Source: Caprimulgus europaeus (lineage: Eukaryota; Chordata; Aves; Caprimulgiformes; Caprimulgidae). From it: 64,000 nt of DNA. How positions within the stretch are numbered: the first letter of the stretch is position 1; each line of letters opens with the position of its first letter. The stretch is from positions 25,404,295 to 25,468,294 of the forward strand of contig OU015524.1 in NCBI GenBank assembly GCA_907165065.1. The letters run 5' to 3'. Made by a program: the position numbers and the translations under genes. This document shows positions 1-13,319 of the stretch, in pieces. The notes under the pieces were generated by a model. It did not search any database. It saw nothing but the letters and a program-made list of their open reading frames with translations, and had not been told where the DNA came from.

Positions 1-3000
1 CCGCCGCGGGGGACAGCCGCGTTTATCCTGCATGGCAGTACCACCCCGTTTCCTGCAGGCTCAGCTGCCTTTGTGCCGTAATGCGGATGAGAACTGCGTC
101 ACCTTTCTTTCTCGTACCAGCTTTTGTACCGTGCGGCTGTTGCAACCAGCTTTCTGAGGAAGTTCTTTTTTTGTGTCTGCATTGATACAGATTTATTGAA
201 ATAAACTAGAGTTGGAGCTATAAATAGGGTGGAATACGCTGTGGTTGCTGAATGGGTTTCGCAGAAATGTCTCTGAAGGGCACCCAGTTTAGCAGTATAT
301 TTGAACAAGCTTTTCCGTGCGCGTAACTTCTTTTGGTCATGCCTGAGATCTACCCAGCAGCCTCCGTCATGCTGAGTTTATTTAAAGTGTTATTGAAACA
401 GTAAATAATATTATGATTTGGAAGGTGTAGGGGTAATAAAGAACTTTCAATTAATGGTAGAGCAGATGATGAATGGCAGTTAGTACTTAAAGGTGGTATC
501 TATGAACTTTAGAATTTTAATACAGAATTAAGAGATTCTTTCTCCACTAAGGACCATTTAAAAGAGATTAAATGTTTCTGAAAATGACATATGTCTGAAA
601 ATTATTTGGGGTTGTTCAAGAAATGACCTATCAGTAGGTAAGTCTCCACAATTTCTTATGTATGCCAACATGTCTTTGGCAGTCACATCTCGGGTTTTTT
701 TAATCTTTTCTTCTTTCCTGGACTGTCATTTATGCTAATATATTCTGGTCTGGGACTTAGAAACACATTTATGTAGCAGTTAAAGAAAGCTGCTGTCCCT
801 CAGTCAACTACGTGGAGTGTCCTGTGGCTGTTGTCACCTTGCAGGTCCAGATAGGTGGCCTCCAGCTAGAAGGTATTATTACATTACTGAGACAGCTTTG
901 TAGACTCCCATCGTTGTATGTCTTTACTTCCACCACCACTTTTAACCTCTCAGCCTCTGCTGGCACTGCTTTTATTGAAGTTTAGCCCCCTCCCTACCTC
1001 CCTCTGATGACAGCAAAGCAGCTGTTCCCATGATGAGAAATGCAACAAGGAGGTATTTCCATTCCACTTTAATTTTCTGGTCAAGTGACCATATCCAGCA
1101 CTATTAAATTCCTTGTTTGCCACACCAGGAACAAAGACAGTTTTATTTTCATGCAGTGTGAGGTTAGTTTTGTCCAAAAGCTAGGAAGATTCAAGTGCCC
1201 AGGAGAATCTAGAAGCTTCAGATATTACATGTTGACCTTGTTCCTTGTCAGGACAGTTCTGTGTGGTGATAGCATTTTATTTTCCTGATGAGATCAGCAA
1301 ACTGTTTTCTTTTAGTGGCATTCTTGATGCTAGATACCCAAAGATGGGGTAGAGCCAAGATGATTTTCAAGCTCTGACCACACTGACAGCTGTTTACGTA
1401 TCTCATTGAAACAAAGGAACAATTTCCTGCATCTTTTAACCGTGGAGCTGGCAGCGGAGGGTTGGGGATGACCCTGCTCAGTTAGAGCAATGGCTTTCCA
1501 CTGTTGTTTTAGATCATCTGTGTAGAGAGTTTTGGCACATTAGACTTTCTCAGTTACATTTCCTGAATCCAGTCTCCTCAAAGAGGATATTCTTTTAAGA
1601 CAGATGCTAAAGGAGCTCTCTGATGGGCAGAGAATGATGGCAGTGGCAGTAGGTTTAGTATAAATACAAGGGGGTGGTTTAGCTTCACCTTATCTAGTAC
1701 AGGAAGGGCTTGTTCCAGAGTTTTAAGGGGTTTTTTTAACATTTAATCTCTTGATTTAGCACAGTCATTAGTAAGAATGTTAATCTAAAAATATATTTGA
1801 AAATATTTCTAAATACACTGACACCTTTGCTAAATTGTGACAGCCAGTGTAGTGTAGTGTTATTGGAAATCCAGTTGTTTTCCACTCTGCATTAATATGC
1901 ATTCAAAATGGATGTAACGGTGATTGCTTCTTAAACTTCTAGGAAGTTTATATCCAGAGATTCAAGTATTCTGGTGCTGTATTGATTGATACAAGAGCCG
2001 GGATGGATTCAAGCAGGGAAGTGGTGTGCAGTGTTCCATTAGTCTCTCACAATATTGGTATCACTTACACGACTTTGCTACTCCATTAAAGTGCCAGCTC
2101 ATAAATTGTTTCTAATGAGGATCTTGTAAGCTCTTGTGATGACGTTTTCAGACTAGTAGGTACATTATGGGAAAAATACCAGGCTTTCTCAGGTATTGAG
2201 CTGTAGAGCTGTTACCCATTAGGTAACTGAGAAGTGAGGGCAGAGGAGAAGAATATCTGCAGCTTGCAATGGAAACTGTGTATGAAGCCAGGTAATCCTA
2301 AACTTCTGTCCTGAGCCCACACACCCGTTCTGTTAGTTCTGAACCATCTTCAGACTTGCGTAAGCAAGCATCTGTCCTTCAGAAATATACCGTGAAACAC
2401 AATATTCTGTTGCTGAGTCCTTTATCTCTTCAGAGCAGATAGGCAGAAGAGTAAAAATAGTGCTTGGCAACTCAGTTGTGTTTGGGGACAGAGAGTAAGT
2501 CTTCCTTACCCTCCGCAAAAATGGTCCTTTCTTTGTGGCCTTTTTTACTTACCTCTGTGTGGTTTAATTTTAATCTGCTGTACAAAATCTGGGCTTCAAG
2601 ATAAAGTAGTTCTTTATTACTTGTCTTTGTCATTTTTCTTAATATGCATGCTGAGGACTTGAGCTACTTACTGGACCACCAACTACTTAATATTTGTCTC
2701 TGGCCAAGGACTTTTCTTCGAACTGTATTTTACCTGAGATAACCATTGCTAATTACTGACCCTGGCTTTATTAAAACGCAGAGAACTCTGCACTGTGAGA
2801 AAGATGTCGGCAGAATTGCTACAAAGGCTACAGAAATAGCTGAGTTCATGTTGATGCCATAGTTGGAAAATAAAATTGTTTATCTCCTTATATTGAAGTT
2901 ATCTCTGTGTACCAAAGCACCGTTATTTTTAATTCACTCATTACAACAATGCTTTGTTACTTTTGTCCTCCACTTACAGCTTATTTTTCTACACATCCAA

Positions 3001-4195
3001 CTGAAAGGAAGAGGTACAAATGACTTGGCAACAAAGCAAGCAAAGATGTTGAAAGCAGTAACGGCAACAAAAGCATTCTTCAGAAGTGTCCTATTTCTGT
3101 AGTCTGACATTCCCATATCTGTTCCGACACTTCCCACATGATTGTGCTGTTACTTCAAATTATTTTCAGTATAATCAATCAAGACTGTGTTTAAAAAGAA
3201 ATGAAAAATCCACTAATGAAAATAGAAGCATGGTGTAGATGACAGGATAAACGTGAGCTCACCTGAAAAGAGAAACCTACAATAAAGGTCTTGCATTTCA
3301 GAGTATGAATTTTTCAGGCTGGCCTGATACCCAAATCTCTTCTGCATCAGCTCCCAGTGAAACACAGCAGATAGATACATAAATTCTTGTATATATCAAA
3401 AGGCACTTAAGGTCTGCTGATGGGATTTCACAGTTACTGTAGGACTTGAAATTCTCTTTTTAAAACAACCCAGTGAGATGTGGTGGGTTGTTTGGGGATT
3501 TCTGAGTGTGTGTATCTCAGTGAATTCTGCCCTGGATGTCTGATTTTCTAAACAGACCTCGTATTCGCTGTAGAAGTACCAAAACATCCGTAATTGTTCC
3601 ATTGGGGTTTTTAAAATAGAGCAGCAATATTTGAGTACACTCACTTGCATGGTTGGTTTTCAGTGTAAAACCTGTGTCAGAAATTTCAGACGAAGATGCT
3701 GGCATCCTTTGAAAAGCACAGAGGACTTGGTTTTCTGGGATACAGAAGAGCTGTTGGTACTTAGTGATGATGTTATGTAGCTTCTGCCTATTGAAGAACT
3801 GTTTCTTCAAAAGTGTGGATGAACCTTCTCATGTCTTTTATGTCTTTCTGTTTCAGTACGTGACCTTCATAGCTTCTTGGTTTGTATTTTATAAGGATAG
3901 TCATACAGTGTGGTGGTATTCTATCTAAAAAAAAAGCCAACAAACAAATGGCTACTTAGTAGCACAGCATTTGATAGAAACTAATAATGCCTGTGTCTTC
4001 TCTGTGCATCTGGCTGGTAACCTGGAATGTTCCAGTTTTGATCTGTCTGAATCGGGGAGAGAATGAACCATGCAGTTAGATTTATACCAAACTCCTGTTC
4101 TCTTTTTTCTGGGGCGGACTGGGGCAGAGGAGGGAGTTTTGTTCTTCACATACAGATACATTTCCTAGGTTTAATTATGTTTGTTTCTTTGGTAG
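1..4195 (+). other. LPGAT1: LPGAT1 upstream intron (no exon recognised)
   Basis: This stretch precedes the penultimate LPGAT1 coding exon and is most simply the intron before it. I looked for the expected preceding exon, which should end with a codon split as AG|G (Arg), and did not find it, so all earlier exons probably lie upstream of the window. The first roughly 330 bases are richer in CpG than the rest (a run of CpGs in the first 21 bases, scattered ones after), which could be the shore of a CpG island outside the window. The remainder is AT-rich with short chance ORFs only. No repeat family recognised. Confidence 0.6.
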
Positions 4196-4302
4196 GATTT
4201 TTCCAGTTAAAGATGTACCTGCAGAGCCTGAAGCTCTTACACACTGGCTCTATGAGCGGTTCATTGAAAAGGAGGATCTCTTGACACATTTCTATGAAAC
4301 AG
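4196..4302 (+). CDS. LPGAT1: LPGAT1 penultimate coding exon
   Basis: This exon encodes part of the C-terminal region of LPGAT1, an ER membrane acyltransferase that re-acylates lysophospholipids such as lysophosphatidylglycerol and lysophosphatidylethanolamine. The reading frame starts with G completing a split Arg codon and reads IFPVKDVPAEPEALTHWLYE, then a segment containing EKEDLLTHFYET. This matches the family's FPIKDVP...WLYQRF.EKEDLL.HFYETG signature, known to me from the human protein. The acceptor is TTTCTTTGGTAG before 4196 and the donor is GTAGGATG from 4303. The exon leaves one base (G) that joins the next exon as Gly. The catalytic HX4D acyltransferase motif lies in exons outside the window, so activity cannot be judged here. 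Length and both splice phases fit the next exon exactly. Confidence 0.95.
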
Positions 4303-7300
4303 GTAGGATGGTATCTAGCAAAGAGAATTGTGCTTTGTTAATGTCTTTTCTTACAAGGATCTCAAAATGGTTTAAGAACCATACATTCTTCACACAAATG
4401 CAATAGATATAATTATCAATATTTTTTATGTGGCAAAAAAGTATGATTAAGAAATTATCTAGGAAAGGTAAATTACCCAGGTAACATTAGAATAGGGTCG
4501 TGTTTGGAAGCTGGCGCATTCAAAAAGGATCTGAGGAAATCCTCTTTTTTCTGCAACAACATATAGTTCAGCTGTGAAACTTGCTGCCCCAGTATTTCAG
4601 TAAGTTGGAATAATTTAGCAAGATTCAAAGAGGTAGTGAAGATTTACATGAACAGTAAAAGTATTCAGAGCATATGTTAAGTTTGGAGGGGATATAAAAC
4701 CTTCAGTGTTTAAAATGAGCGAGTTATTGATTAAAAGGGATTAAATCTCTTACGTGAGGCAGGTTATTTTATCTGCTTAGTGCGGCCATTTCACACGTTC
4801 CTCTGGCACTTGTACCGTTAGAGAAAACTGATACAAGTCATCTGCAGGTCTACTCCAAAACCATGGCCCTCTTCTGTTTCCTGTTAAACTAAACAGAGAG
4901 ATGCTATGATTGGAAGGATCTGTAAGAATTACAGAGCATAAAGTCTCTGGAGTCTTCATCTGCAGCCCTGTGCTGCAAGTACTGGCCTCCTTGCTTCGAG
5001 GTGCAGAGGATCACTTCTATCATAACATACTTGGAATGTTAATGGAGCAGAGGAATCTAAAGAAATTTAGGGCATTAATAACATTACTGAGGGGATTCTG
5101 GCAAACATGATTTAAAATGTCAGGTAAATACTTTGAAACTACAGCTGGAAAAGTGTTTCCCCGAAGCTCTTTTTTTTCCTGTCCAGTTGATACTGAAGTA
5201 TGTCATCTGCCCTCCAGCAGGTGTGTGTGTGTGTGTGTTCAGAATACAAAACAGAGGAATTAACCAAGATTAAAAAAAGAAAATCTAGAAGGGAAGAAAT
5301 AGAGTTTTATTTAGACATACAGGAAGGGAAGTTTGTCAAACATAGACTGAGTAGGAAGACTCCAGATGAAATAATGCAGCTTGTCTCTGAAGAAAAATCA
5401 TAGAGTTATTAGCAAGTAGCGCAGTTGTTGAGGGGGGGAAAAATATTCAGTCTCTTGAATCAACTGAGCTTAATGTTGCAGAGTGAATGTGTTAAACAAA
5501 GATGTGACTTCTCTTAGATGATTTATTGCAAAGACTGCTTTAATTCGGTTTTGAGTGCTTAATTTATCAATAGTAGTGCTTAAAAAGATTAATAGAATTC
5601 TTTAACAACCCAGAGTTGTATTTTACTTTGTCCAGTACCGCTGTCACTCATCCATCACTGATGGCAAAAAAACCAGACCGTGCTATATAATTTGCATCCA
5701 AATGCATATTTTTTATTTCATTAGACAATTTGTGAATCTGTGTAAAACTACAGGTGTAGTCAAAAGGAGGTAAGGAATTCTTGTTATGGAAAAGTTATTT
5801 CACAAATACCATTAAAATAAGTCATACCCAAAAAGTCTAACTAGACCGGAATTTCAGAATATAATGAGTATAATCAGATTTATTCATTGAAATTTGTTTC
5901 CAAAATAGGGTAACTGGTTATAATTTGCCAGTGTAATCAGTATGAATTAATAAGATGTGTTTTAAATATAAATGCTATGAACCTTATTAGGCATAAATTA
6001 GCATAATTTAAAGTTACTACCATTTATGCCAGTTGAGAACTTGCTTGCATTGCTTTTGTTGGCTCACTGCAAAAGCGCTGTTACAGGTTTTGGAAACCCC
6101 TTGGAGAAGTCCTGTGGCCTCAGGTGAGGGGAATCCCTGAAGCTGCTCAAGACTTAGCTTTGTATTGACCTGTTTCCTTGTCCCAAGTTGGTGTGGTTTT
6201 AAGACTTAGAGCTGCTTCAGGGTTTGTTTTTGGTTTGTGGTTTGGGGTTTTTTTGTTTGTTTGTTTTTTTCAATACACACTGCTTAGGTACATGAAACTT
6301 TAAAAGTTTGTATTGACAGTGTAATCGGTAGGAATACATACTTTGGCAGATTTTTGTTTGGGAAGAAGTAGTAACAAAGCCTAAAACATCTTTTTCCTTT
6401 TTGCTGTATTTCTAAGTGTTAAGAACATTAGTAAATCTGGGGGAAACCTGTAATAGTAGACCTCTTAAAAGCAAACAATAAAAAAAGTATCTGCCTAAAA
6501 TTTGAACATTAAATGTTCCCATCCTTTCTTACAGGTGCATTTTCCATGTTTCATTTATAAATTTAAAATCATTTATAGTTAATAACTGTAGGTATATGCA
6601 ACACAAAGACTCCGATTTTAGCAGCTAGCAAAAAGCTTGTATTGGCAAGTTTATGATTTTTCTGAAGTCTTCAGCAGAATAACCTTGAGCACTGCAATAA
6701 CACAAATGAGATTCACATTTAACAGGACAGAAGCACTTGGAGACTATTTAAAAAAACCCCTCTAAACTAGGAGCTCATCAGTTGGAAATGAGTAATTGTA
6801 TACTGAAGTCATCATGCCCCTCATTCACTCTGATCATAAGCCAACTGGTGTGATGTAACTAAAAAAGTAAGCGATGCCATCCTACGGGGCAGTAGGAGAG
6901 GATTTTCACCAGTGCTATGGAAATACTCTTCATTGCACCAGATCTGAAACCTCACCTGGAAATTCTGTGTATGGATCCATCGTCCCCATTCGAGAAATAC
7001 GAGTTGAACTGGGAGGAGGGACAGATAATAGGTGCTAAGGTGATTAAGGGGAAAGAGGAGTCGTTTCTGTGAAGGACAACTAAAAGTGCTTGGCTTGTCT
7101 CAGCTGGGAAAGTGAAGGATCATTTTCTCTGTAAGATACAAGTTGGCTTGGGAGAGGAGGAGGGGGAAGAGACAGCTGCTATCAGTACCCAAGGAAAAGA
7201 AAAGTTACGTAAACCAAAGGTCAGTGTTGGGACAGGAGAACAACTGGGCCATGGAAGAACAATTGTAGTGTAGAGTGGAGGAACAGAAGCTTAGCAATGA

Positions 7301-8543
7301 GAATTACAGTGTGACAGATCTGCCTGTGTGTGAAAAAATGTATCAGTCAGAGGAGGATGGGACTAGTCAAGGGTTTGTTTCGTTGTTGCTGTTTTTTCTT
7401 TAGTTTTGGGGGTTTTTTTAGGTTTTGTTTTATTTAAGAGCATTAATACAGGAAAAAAAAGCTGTGTTGTAAATGCTTGATTGCAATTCCTCCACTGACT
7501 GCAGATGTGAAGCATAGTTAGGTTGCTGATGGTATCTAATTGCCCAAATTATGGGGTTTCTAAGAGTCAGAATTGACACTGCTATATATTTTTGAATCAT
7601 TCATCTCTTGTTCTTCTATGAGTAGCTGTGACTCTGTAATGCTGCAGCATGTACATTATCTTCTCTTTTCATTTAGTTTTTATATCCACTGTTCAGGATT
7701 AACAACAACAAGAAAAACGTGGTTCATATCATCTAGGCTTTGTGTATCTCAGTAAAACGTAATGCAAATTATTTAATAGGCTGATGTAAACTTATGCCAA
7801 CTATTTGCTTATGATCATAAACCTCTGATGTATTCAGGCACATATAATTTAGTGTTGTAAGTCAGAAAAGGTCAAAATAGGGAAAAATTAATTTTTTTAA
7901 TCATGTTGGCTGGATCTCCTGCCGGTCTTTCTCATCTAAACAGGCATTTTAAAAAAGCCTTTCTGAAAAACTAAATAGCAAATTACCCTGCTTCCTTAGT
8001 CTCTATGACTGACTGGCCAACGGGTGTTCAAACAACATATGGAAGCTATTGGGGTTTTTTTAAAAAAGTATGTGTGTATATGTACATATATACAAGGGGA
8101 ACCTTGAGAGCATATGTGTATTGCTTCTTCACAGTACACAAGAGCATTACCAAACAGCTATAAAGTTTAATATGGAGTCCATTCAATTTGATCATATGGA
8201 CATTAACATAACTTTCAAAATAACACAGAAAACTTAGCTGACAGTCAAATCTCCCTGCAAAGCTTGAGGACGGCTGCTTTTAAGGAATGCTTTGAAGTTT
8301 ATGCTTAAAGTTTATATCCAAATTACATGAAAATTGTTCTTAATAATACAGCAAAGGGGTTTTTTTATTTTCTTGAAGATAACTGATAATGCTGGAGAGT
8401 CTTTCAAAAGTTTAACAGCAGAAGTAACCAGTTAATTGTTTGTGGGCACTGTTGCTGGGACAAACAGTGATGGTAAGGAATCCTTCGCTAAGGCTCTCGT
8501 TCCTGCTGCAGAAGCATTAAATGTGTTTTGTTTTCTCTTCTAG
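4303..8543 (+). other. LPGAT1: LPGAT1 last intron
   Basis: This is an intron of about 4.2 kb between the two LPGAT1 exons, with donor GTAGGA and acceptor TTCTCTTCTAG. It is AT-rich and contains a (GT)n microsatellite near 5221 and two T/G-rich low-complexity tracts (about 6228-6270 and 7371-7433). Small ORFs in it show no family resemblance and I do not treat them as genes. Confidence 0.85.
5221..5238. repeat. (GT)n microsatellite
   Basis: Nine GT units in a row in the last LPGAT1 intron. A simple repeat with no other meaning visible. Confidence 0.9.
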
Positions 8544-8695
8544 GAGCTTTTCCTCCACCGCAGGGTCAAACAAAAGCGATTTCTCGGGAGATGACCCTCA
8601 GCAACCTGTGGTTAGTCGGCATACAGTCACTTGCGTTTTTGTCAGGCGGTATGTGGTACTGCATCTTTCAGTATTTTTATCATTGCCTATTTTAA
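8544..8695 (+). CDS. LPGAT1: LPGAT1 terminal coding exon
   Basis: This last coding exon completes the Gly codon split across the intron and then gives 49 codons ending in TAA at 8693-8695. The residues begin AFPPPQGQTKAISREMTLSN, followed by a hydrophobic segment ending in FQYFYHCLF. It matches the known LPGAT1 C-terminus, which has the conserved SREMTLSNLW block, a final membrane-spanning or membrane-embedded segment, and the terminal YFYHCLF. The acceptor is TTCTCTTCTAG at 8533-8543. The frame continues from the exon at 4196-4302 without a break, so the gene looks intact here. The hydrophobic tail fits an ER membrane protein. Confidence 0.96.
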
Positions 8696-9869
8696 AAGTG
8701 GAATGGGACCTGAGGACACAATGGGAAACCAGGCTCTTGCAAATGAGTATCATGTTGTGTGTGCAAATGTGAATATTCAAGAGTAAAGGAAAATACTGGA
8801 CGGACTCTTGCCCCTCTTTGGGGATATTTTAAACTCCGCTAAAAGTGAAGATCAGTAACATAGTGACCTGATGATGTATTATTTTAAGAATTGTCTGTAT
8901 TTTTAAAAATGTATACTCTCACCCACACTTAAGCAAATTCAGCGTTTGGACAAAAGGTGCAATCGTACAACCACCGTAGAAGAATGTCTGTGACAAGAAA
9001 GCTCTGTCACCACAAGTATTTGTTGGCATTGTAGTTAGAGCTCAGAAAATTCAGCAACTTGTCTCTTCAGTAGTCTGTACAGCGTTGGTGTGGTAGAGGT
9101 TCCTCATTTGCACAACTTGTACTTTATTGCAACTCATTGTGCTGGAGTCAAAGATACTTGACAGAGCTGGTGGCAGTATCTTTGCGGCTACGCAGTCAGC
9201 AGTTGTTGTATTAGACACATTGATCTAAAACCAAGACCCAAGTAAGATCCAGCATCAGGTGTGTTTCGTGAGGTATCAGTCCTCAAAAAAGCATTGCAGC
9301 ATCATAGTGTGATTAAAAGCTGTCCACATTTGATGAATCAGCCCATCCCTGCTGTGGTCTTACCATCAGCTCTCCGAATTCCACGTGCTACCAGTATCTT
9401 GTATTATGAGGAGACTTGAAAAATATAAAGTCACTTGGTTTATTTTCCCTTTGTGTTCAGAATGCATCTCACTGATCATTATCAGTTCTCAAAATGCACT
9501 TTTAAAGGTGAAAATACAGTGAAGGAAGACATCAAACTTAAGGAACAGGGGAAAGCTTTATCTGTCACACATTGGAAGCCAGAGCAACTCTAGCTGTTTC
9601 TGAAGGTCTGCTGGTGCTGCTGGTGATTTTTAGTCACCTTTGTATTTTGTATACTGTGGTCCAACCAAGGTGACCTTTGAGTGGTTTATAGAGGCCTTGT
9701 TCTCCCCCGCTAGTTGCAACAGCGCTAAATATACGTGTGGGAGAGTTTGAATAATTCAATGCCAACCATCTTCATGTTTTGCTAAGGAATAATAGAAGAA
9801 AAATTAGTTTCTTGAAAAGAAAAAAATAGGTATAATTGCTATTATAAATCTACAGGAAGATACTACTGC

Positions 9870-9883
9870 AAAAAAAAAAAAAA
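9870..9883. repeat. poly-A run (A14)
   Basis: Uninterrupted homopolymer in the probable LPGAT1 3' UTR. I see no target-site duplication or retrocopy body next to it. Confidence 0.85.
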
Positions 9884-12649
9884 GTGGTAAATACTCTGGA
9901 TAACTACATGGAGGGCAGTATTAATTAGCTCACCACTGTGCTAAAATCTTCTTGGAAGAAGGATGAGTTGAATTTAAAGGCAGACGAACAGAAGACACTG
10001 TCAGATGTGTGACATAGGATACTTTTTGAAAGGATGTCAATGATGTACGGTTTTACTTCTGACAGGTCTATTTGGCATTGTGTTTATGTGATTATACACA
10101 GATTTGGGAGAGCTGTTCCTAAAATAAAACTAATCTCTCTAAATACAAGCAGGATAGCTGGAACTTCAGATGTTGGCATACTGCCTTTTACAGAGTAATT
10201 TTACTGAGAACAAAGTAAGCCCTCAGTAGTTTTGGCTCTGAGTTAGCAATATTGATTGCCCTTCTCTCTCCCTCCCCTGCTACATGAATCACAGCGGGTG
10301 GTGTGCAGAATACAAAACCTAGCCAGTGGTGGAGCTCAAAGCTTACCAAAATATGAGCCAATGCCAATTGCCCCGACTTAATGGAAAAGTACCTAGTCAA
10401 ATATGCCACCCCCGTCCCCCAAAAGCAGTAGTTTTATCCTGAGGTAGCTCAGTGGGATGGTTGCAGAATGATACACCATAGTAAGTTCCCCTGAACTGTG
10501 AGTCACCTCATTGACTTAAAAGAACCAGTGCAGCTGAGGGGCAAAGGACAGTGTTTGCCCAGAGCTTATCGTTTTAGGTAAGATACCATTTCTAAATCCC
10601 ATCTCTTTACATCCAGTCACACACCTGGATTCTGGTGTAACGTAAAATCCACTTAAACAGAGGTGTGCCCTGAAAGGGAGGCAGTCCTGGGAGCTTTGCT
10701 TTTATTTTCCCCTGTTGCTCTTGCTAATGTACAGCTGATGGAATGAATGTATTTAATCTGCCATTTCACAGGGGGGTGTTGGGGCAGCCCAGCACCGTTC
10801 CTGTGCGAGCGGTTATGTCTGCAGCACGTGGGTGTTAACACTTAACAATGCAGATCAGAAGCTACTCACTTCTGTCCTCCACTGGGTGGTTTGGTCAGAA
10901 CCACCGGGATGCCCAGAGCACAGCTGCTTTTATTTTGAGCTAGGACAGACTGGAGTGATACAAAAAGGGAAGTTTCTCTAAGCAGATTGCACAGCAGTAA
11001 CTCGCATCAGGAGGTTGTTCTTTACAGACCCTGTGAACTCCATGTCAGAGCATATTGTTTTTCAAATGCAGTACATTTTTGTTCCAGTGGATTGCAGTCA
11101 ATAGTGAGCGTGCACATGCTGCCTAAAGAAATTAGTAATGCACAATAATGTTTCAGATAATAGTTTGATTTATCTGATCCTGTTCACTTTCGGTTTGTTC
11201 CTCTGTAGTTCTTACTATTGCAAGACATTTGTTTTCAAGCACTGATTGTTGTTTTGGTAGGGTGAGTAAATAGTATTAGGTCTTAGGCTTCTTTCCTGCC
11301 TGCACTGAAAAATGTGAAGACGTTGTGTCTCCTTACGGCTGAGTTGCTGGAGGTGACAGAGGAATGAAACTGTTGGTAAGAAACCGCGAACTGCCCTCCC
11401 AGCGTGAACTTGGATGCTGCTTTGTGAAAGAGAATAAATTGGATAAAAAGACATTTTTCTGTTACGAGAAAAACATAAAATGGATACAATATAGAGGAAA
11501 TTCTGTACTAAAAATACTGTGCTGGTCAAGACTGTTTGGATCTTAGCAGGCTAGTTTGTAAAACATAAATTCCTGTCGGTTGCAGTTTGGTTCAGCCTTC
11601 TGGCAGTTGGCCAGCATTACAGTTGTAGTGGGCATTTTACTGCACCATCCAGGGGCTTCCTCTTCTGAAGAGCTCAAAATGCGTTTGATAGAAAATGGTG
11701 TTAATGAACCATAGAGTTGATCACAAAATGGGTAATTAATATAACTTTGAATTTATATTAGGGGAAATATAATGGAAAAATGTATAAAGTGATAAAGAAT
11801 GACAAATTCACAGAAAAAAATCCCTGACTGCAGGCTGTTGCACTCAGAAGTGAGCCATAGCAATTCAAGTGTATTGTGAATGAAGGTGGTTCTCTGCCAG
11901 GGCTGCACACAAAACATCTGTATGTTTCTATGCTTAATTGTTCAAAAACAAGTCGTTGCAGTTGAAGCCATGCAAATCCCAATGATTTAGCAGTACTGCT
12001 CCTCAGATCCCATGACATGAAGAGTATCTGCCCATTCACAGCAAGCGGTGGTTTCTTCAGTGCCCTTTGGTGAGTGCGCCTTCCTTACAGGTTCTCTGGT
12101 GTTCTCTGTACAGTTCTATCAAGCTTTTCAACGAAGATGTCTCTTGCAGGAGGGTTTCAGGTTTTTTTAAGTTGCTCTCATCAGATTCTGAAAAGCAAAA
12201 TTTCAATGTACCGTGCTCACTGGAAAATTTAAAAGCATCCTTCTCCCTCCTCCACCCTCAGCATCAAAAGTAAGATGCATCTTACTGCAGTAAAAATACA
12301 ATGATCACTGTGGTACTGTTCATTATTCACTTGTTTTGCAAATGATATAACTGGGGTTTTTTTTCTGTCTGACACTGCCATAAAGTGCTGTTAACTTTTT
12401 TCACCTGTTTGTACAAGATAATACAGATACCGATCACTGTGTGTGACAGGATTCAACTGCTCCACTTTGCCTTGACATAAAATTCTTGGGACCAAAGGTA
12501 CATAAAACTGGGATTTCCAAATCATGAGACTGGGATTGGGTGCATTCTCTTGATAGTCAGCTGGAGATTTTGTCGTGATCTGATGCAATCACACAAAATA
12601 ATTATACATCTGGGGTACTGTATTGTTTGGAAGTAATGGAGCCATATGA

Positions 12650-12655
12650 AATAAA
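12650..12655 (+). terminator. candidate polyadenylation signal, LPGAT1
   Basis: AATAAA hexamer about 3.95 kb after the LPGAT1 stop, followed by T-rich sequence. It is one of several possible proximal poly(A) signals, and its use is not proven. Confidence 0.3.
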
Positions 12656-13059
12656 GGGTTATTTTGCAAAATTGCATATTTGATAGTTTTTACACTTTTT
12701 TAAAAAAAAAAGAACAATTGGGAGAGGCAAACTGAAACCATACTCTAGTTTAAAATGTCTGCATACATTATGAACACTTCTGAGCAGCTTTATTTTTTCT
12801 CTGTAAAAACTGTGAACTACTTGGCTGTGATACAAAAGAAATCTTTAAAAGGATTCTGTGCATTTTAAAGTTAAACCTTTTATCATTGGTTAACAAAGTA
12901 ATTACACACTGAACAGCTGTCCTATTAAAATAAGTTAGTTCCTTAAAATTACTCTACAATGGTGTTCATTTTGTATGATATAAATTAGTTTTCTTGATAC
13001 TAGTTATTTTCACTTCCAATTTTCTCCTTGTTTCCTGTGTTACCTGTTTGGTTTTTTTT

Positions 13060-13072
13060 GGGGGGGGGGGGG
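13060..13072. repeat. homopolymer run G13 after T8
   Basis: Eight T followed by thirteen G in the probable LPGAT1 3' UTR. Such G runs are length-unstable and prone to sequencing error. Confidence 0.9.
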
Positions 13073-13280
13073 TTTTGGTTTGTATGATAAAATGGATGCA
13101 GAAGCCTGTAGCAACTTTCAGTGATTTTGCAAAGGGCTGGTCATGTTTGGAATTATTTTACTGAATTTATTTCATTGGGTTTTTTTATCAAGTCTTTCCA
13201 GCAGCCAAGATGTCTTTCAGAAACGTAGACAGATACCAGAAGCAGCATTTCTCTACAGAGATTATTAGGTGTCTTTTCCC

Positions 13281-13308
13281 TTTTTTTTTTTTTTTTTGTG
13301 TGTGTGTG
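13281..13308. repeat. T17 followed by (GT)n
   Basis: A 17-base T run is followed at once by alternating GT/TG up to the AATAAA at 13314. A compound simple repeat. Confidence 0.85.
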
Positions 13309-13313
13309 GCAAA

Positions 13314-13319
13314 AATAAA
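13314..13319 (+). terminator. candidate polyadenylation signal, LPGAT1
   Basis: AATAAA directly after a T17-(GT)n tract and followed by a T10 run and the T/G-rich TTTCATGTGCTTC. Both flanks resemble poly(A)-site auxiliary elements. This is an alternative to the more distal site at 14430. Confidence 0.35.

Noticed and set aside
1980-2010. Stretch ATTGATTGATACAAGAGC considered as the preceding LPGAT1 exon (Ile-Ile-Asp-Thr region)
   Set aside because: The frame does not continue into the expected LPGAT1 residues and no donor in the right phase follows.
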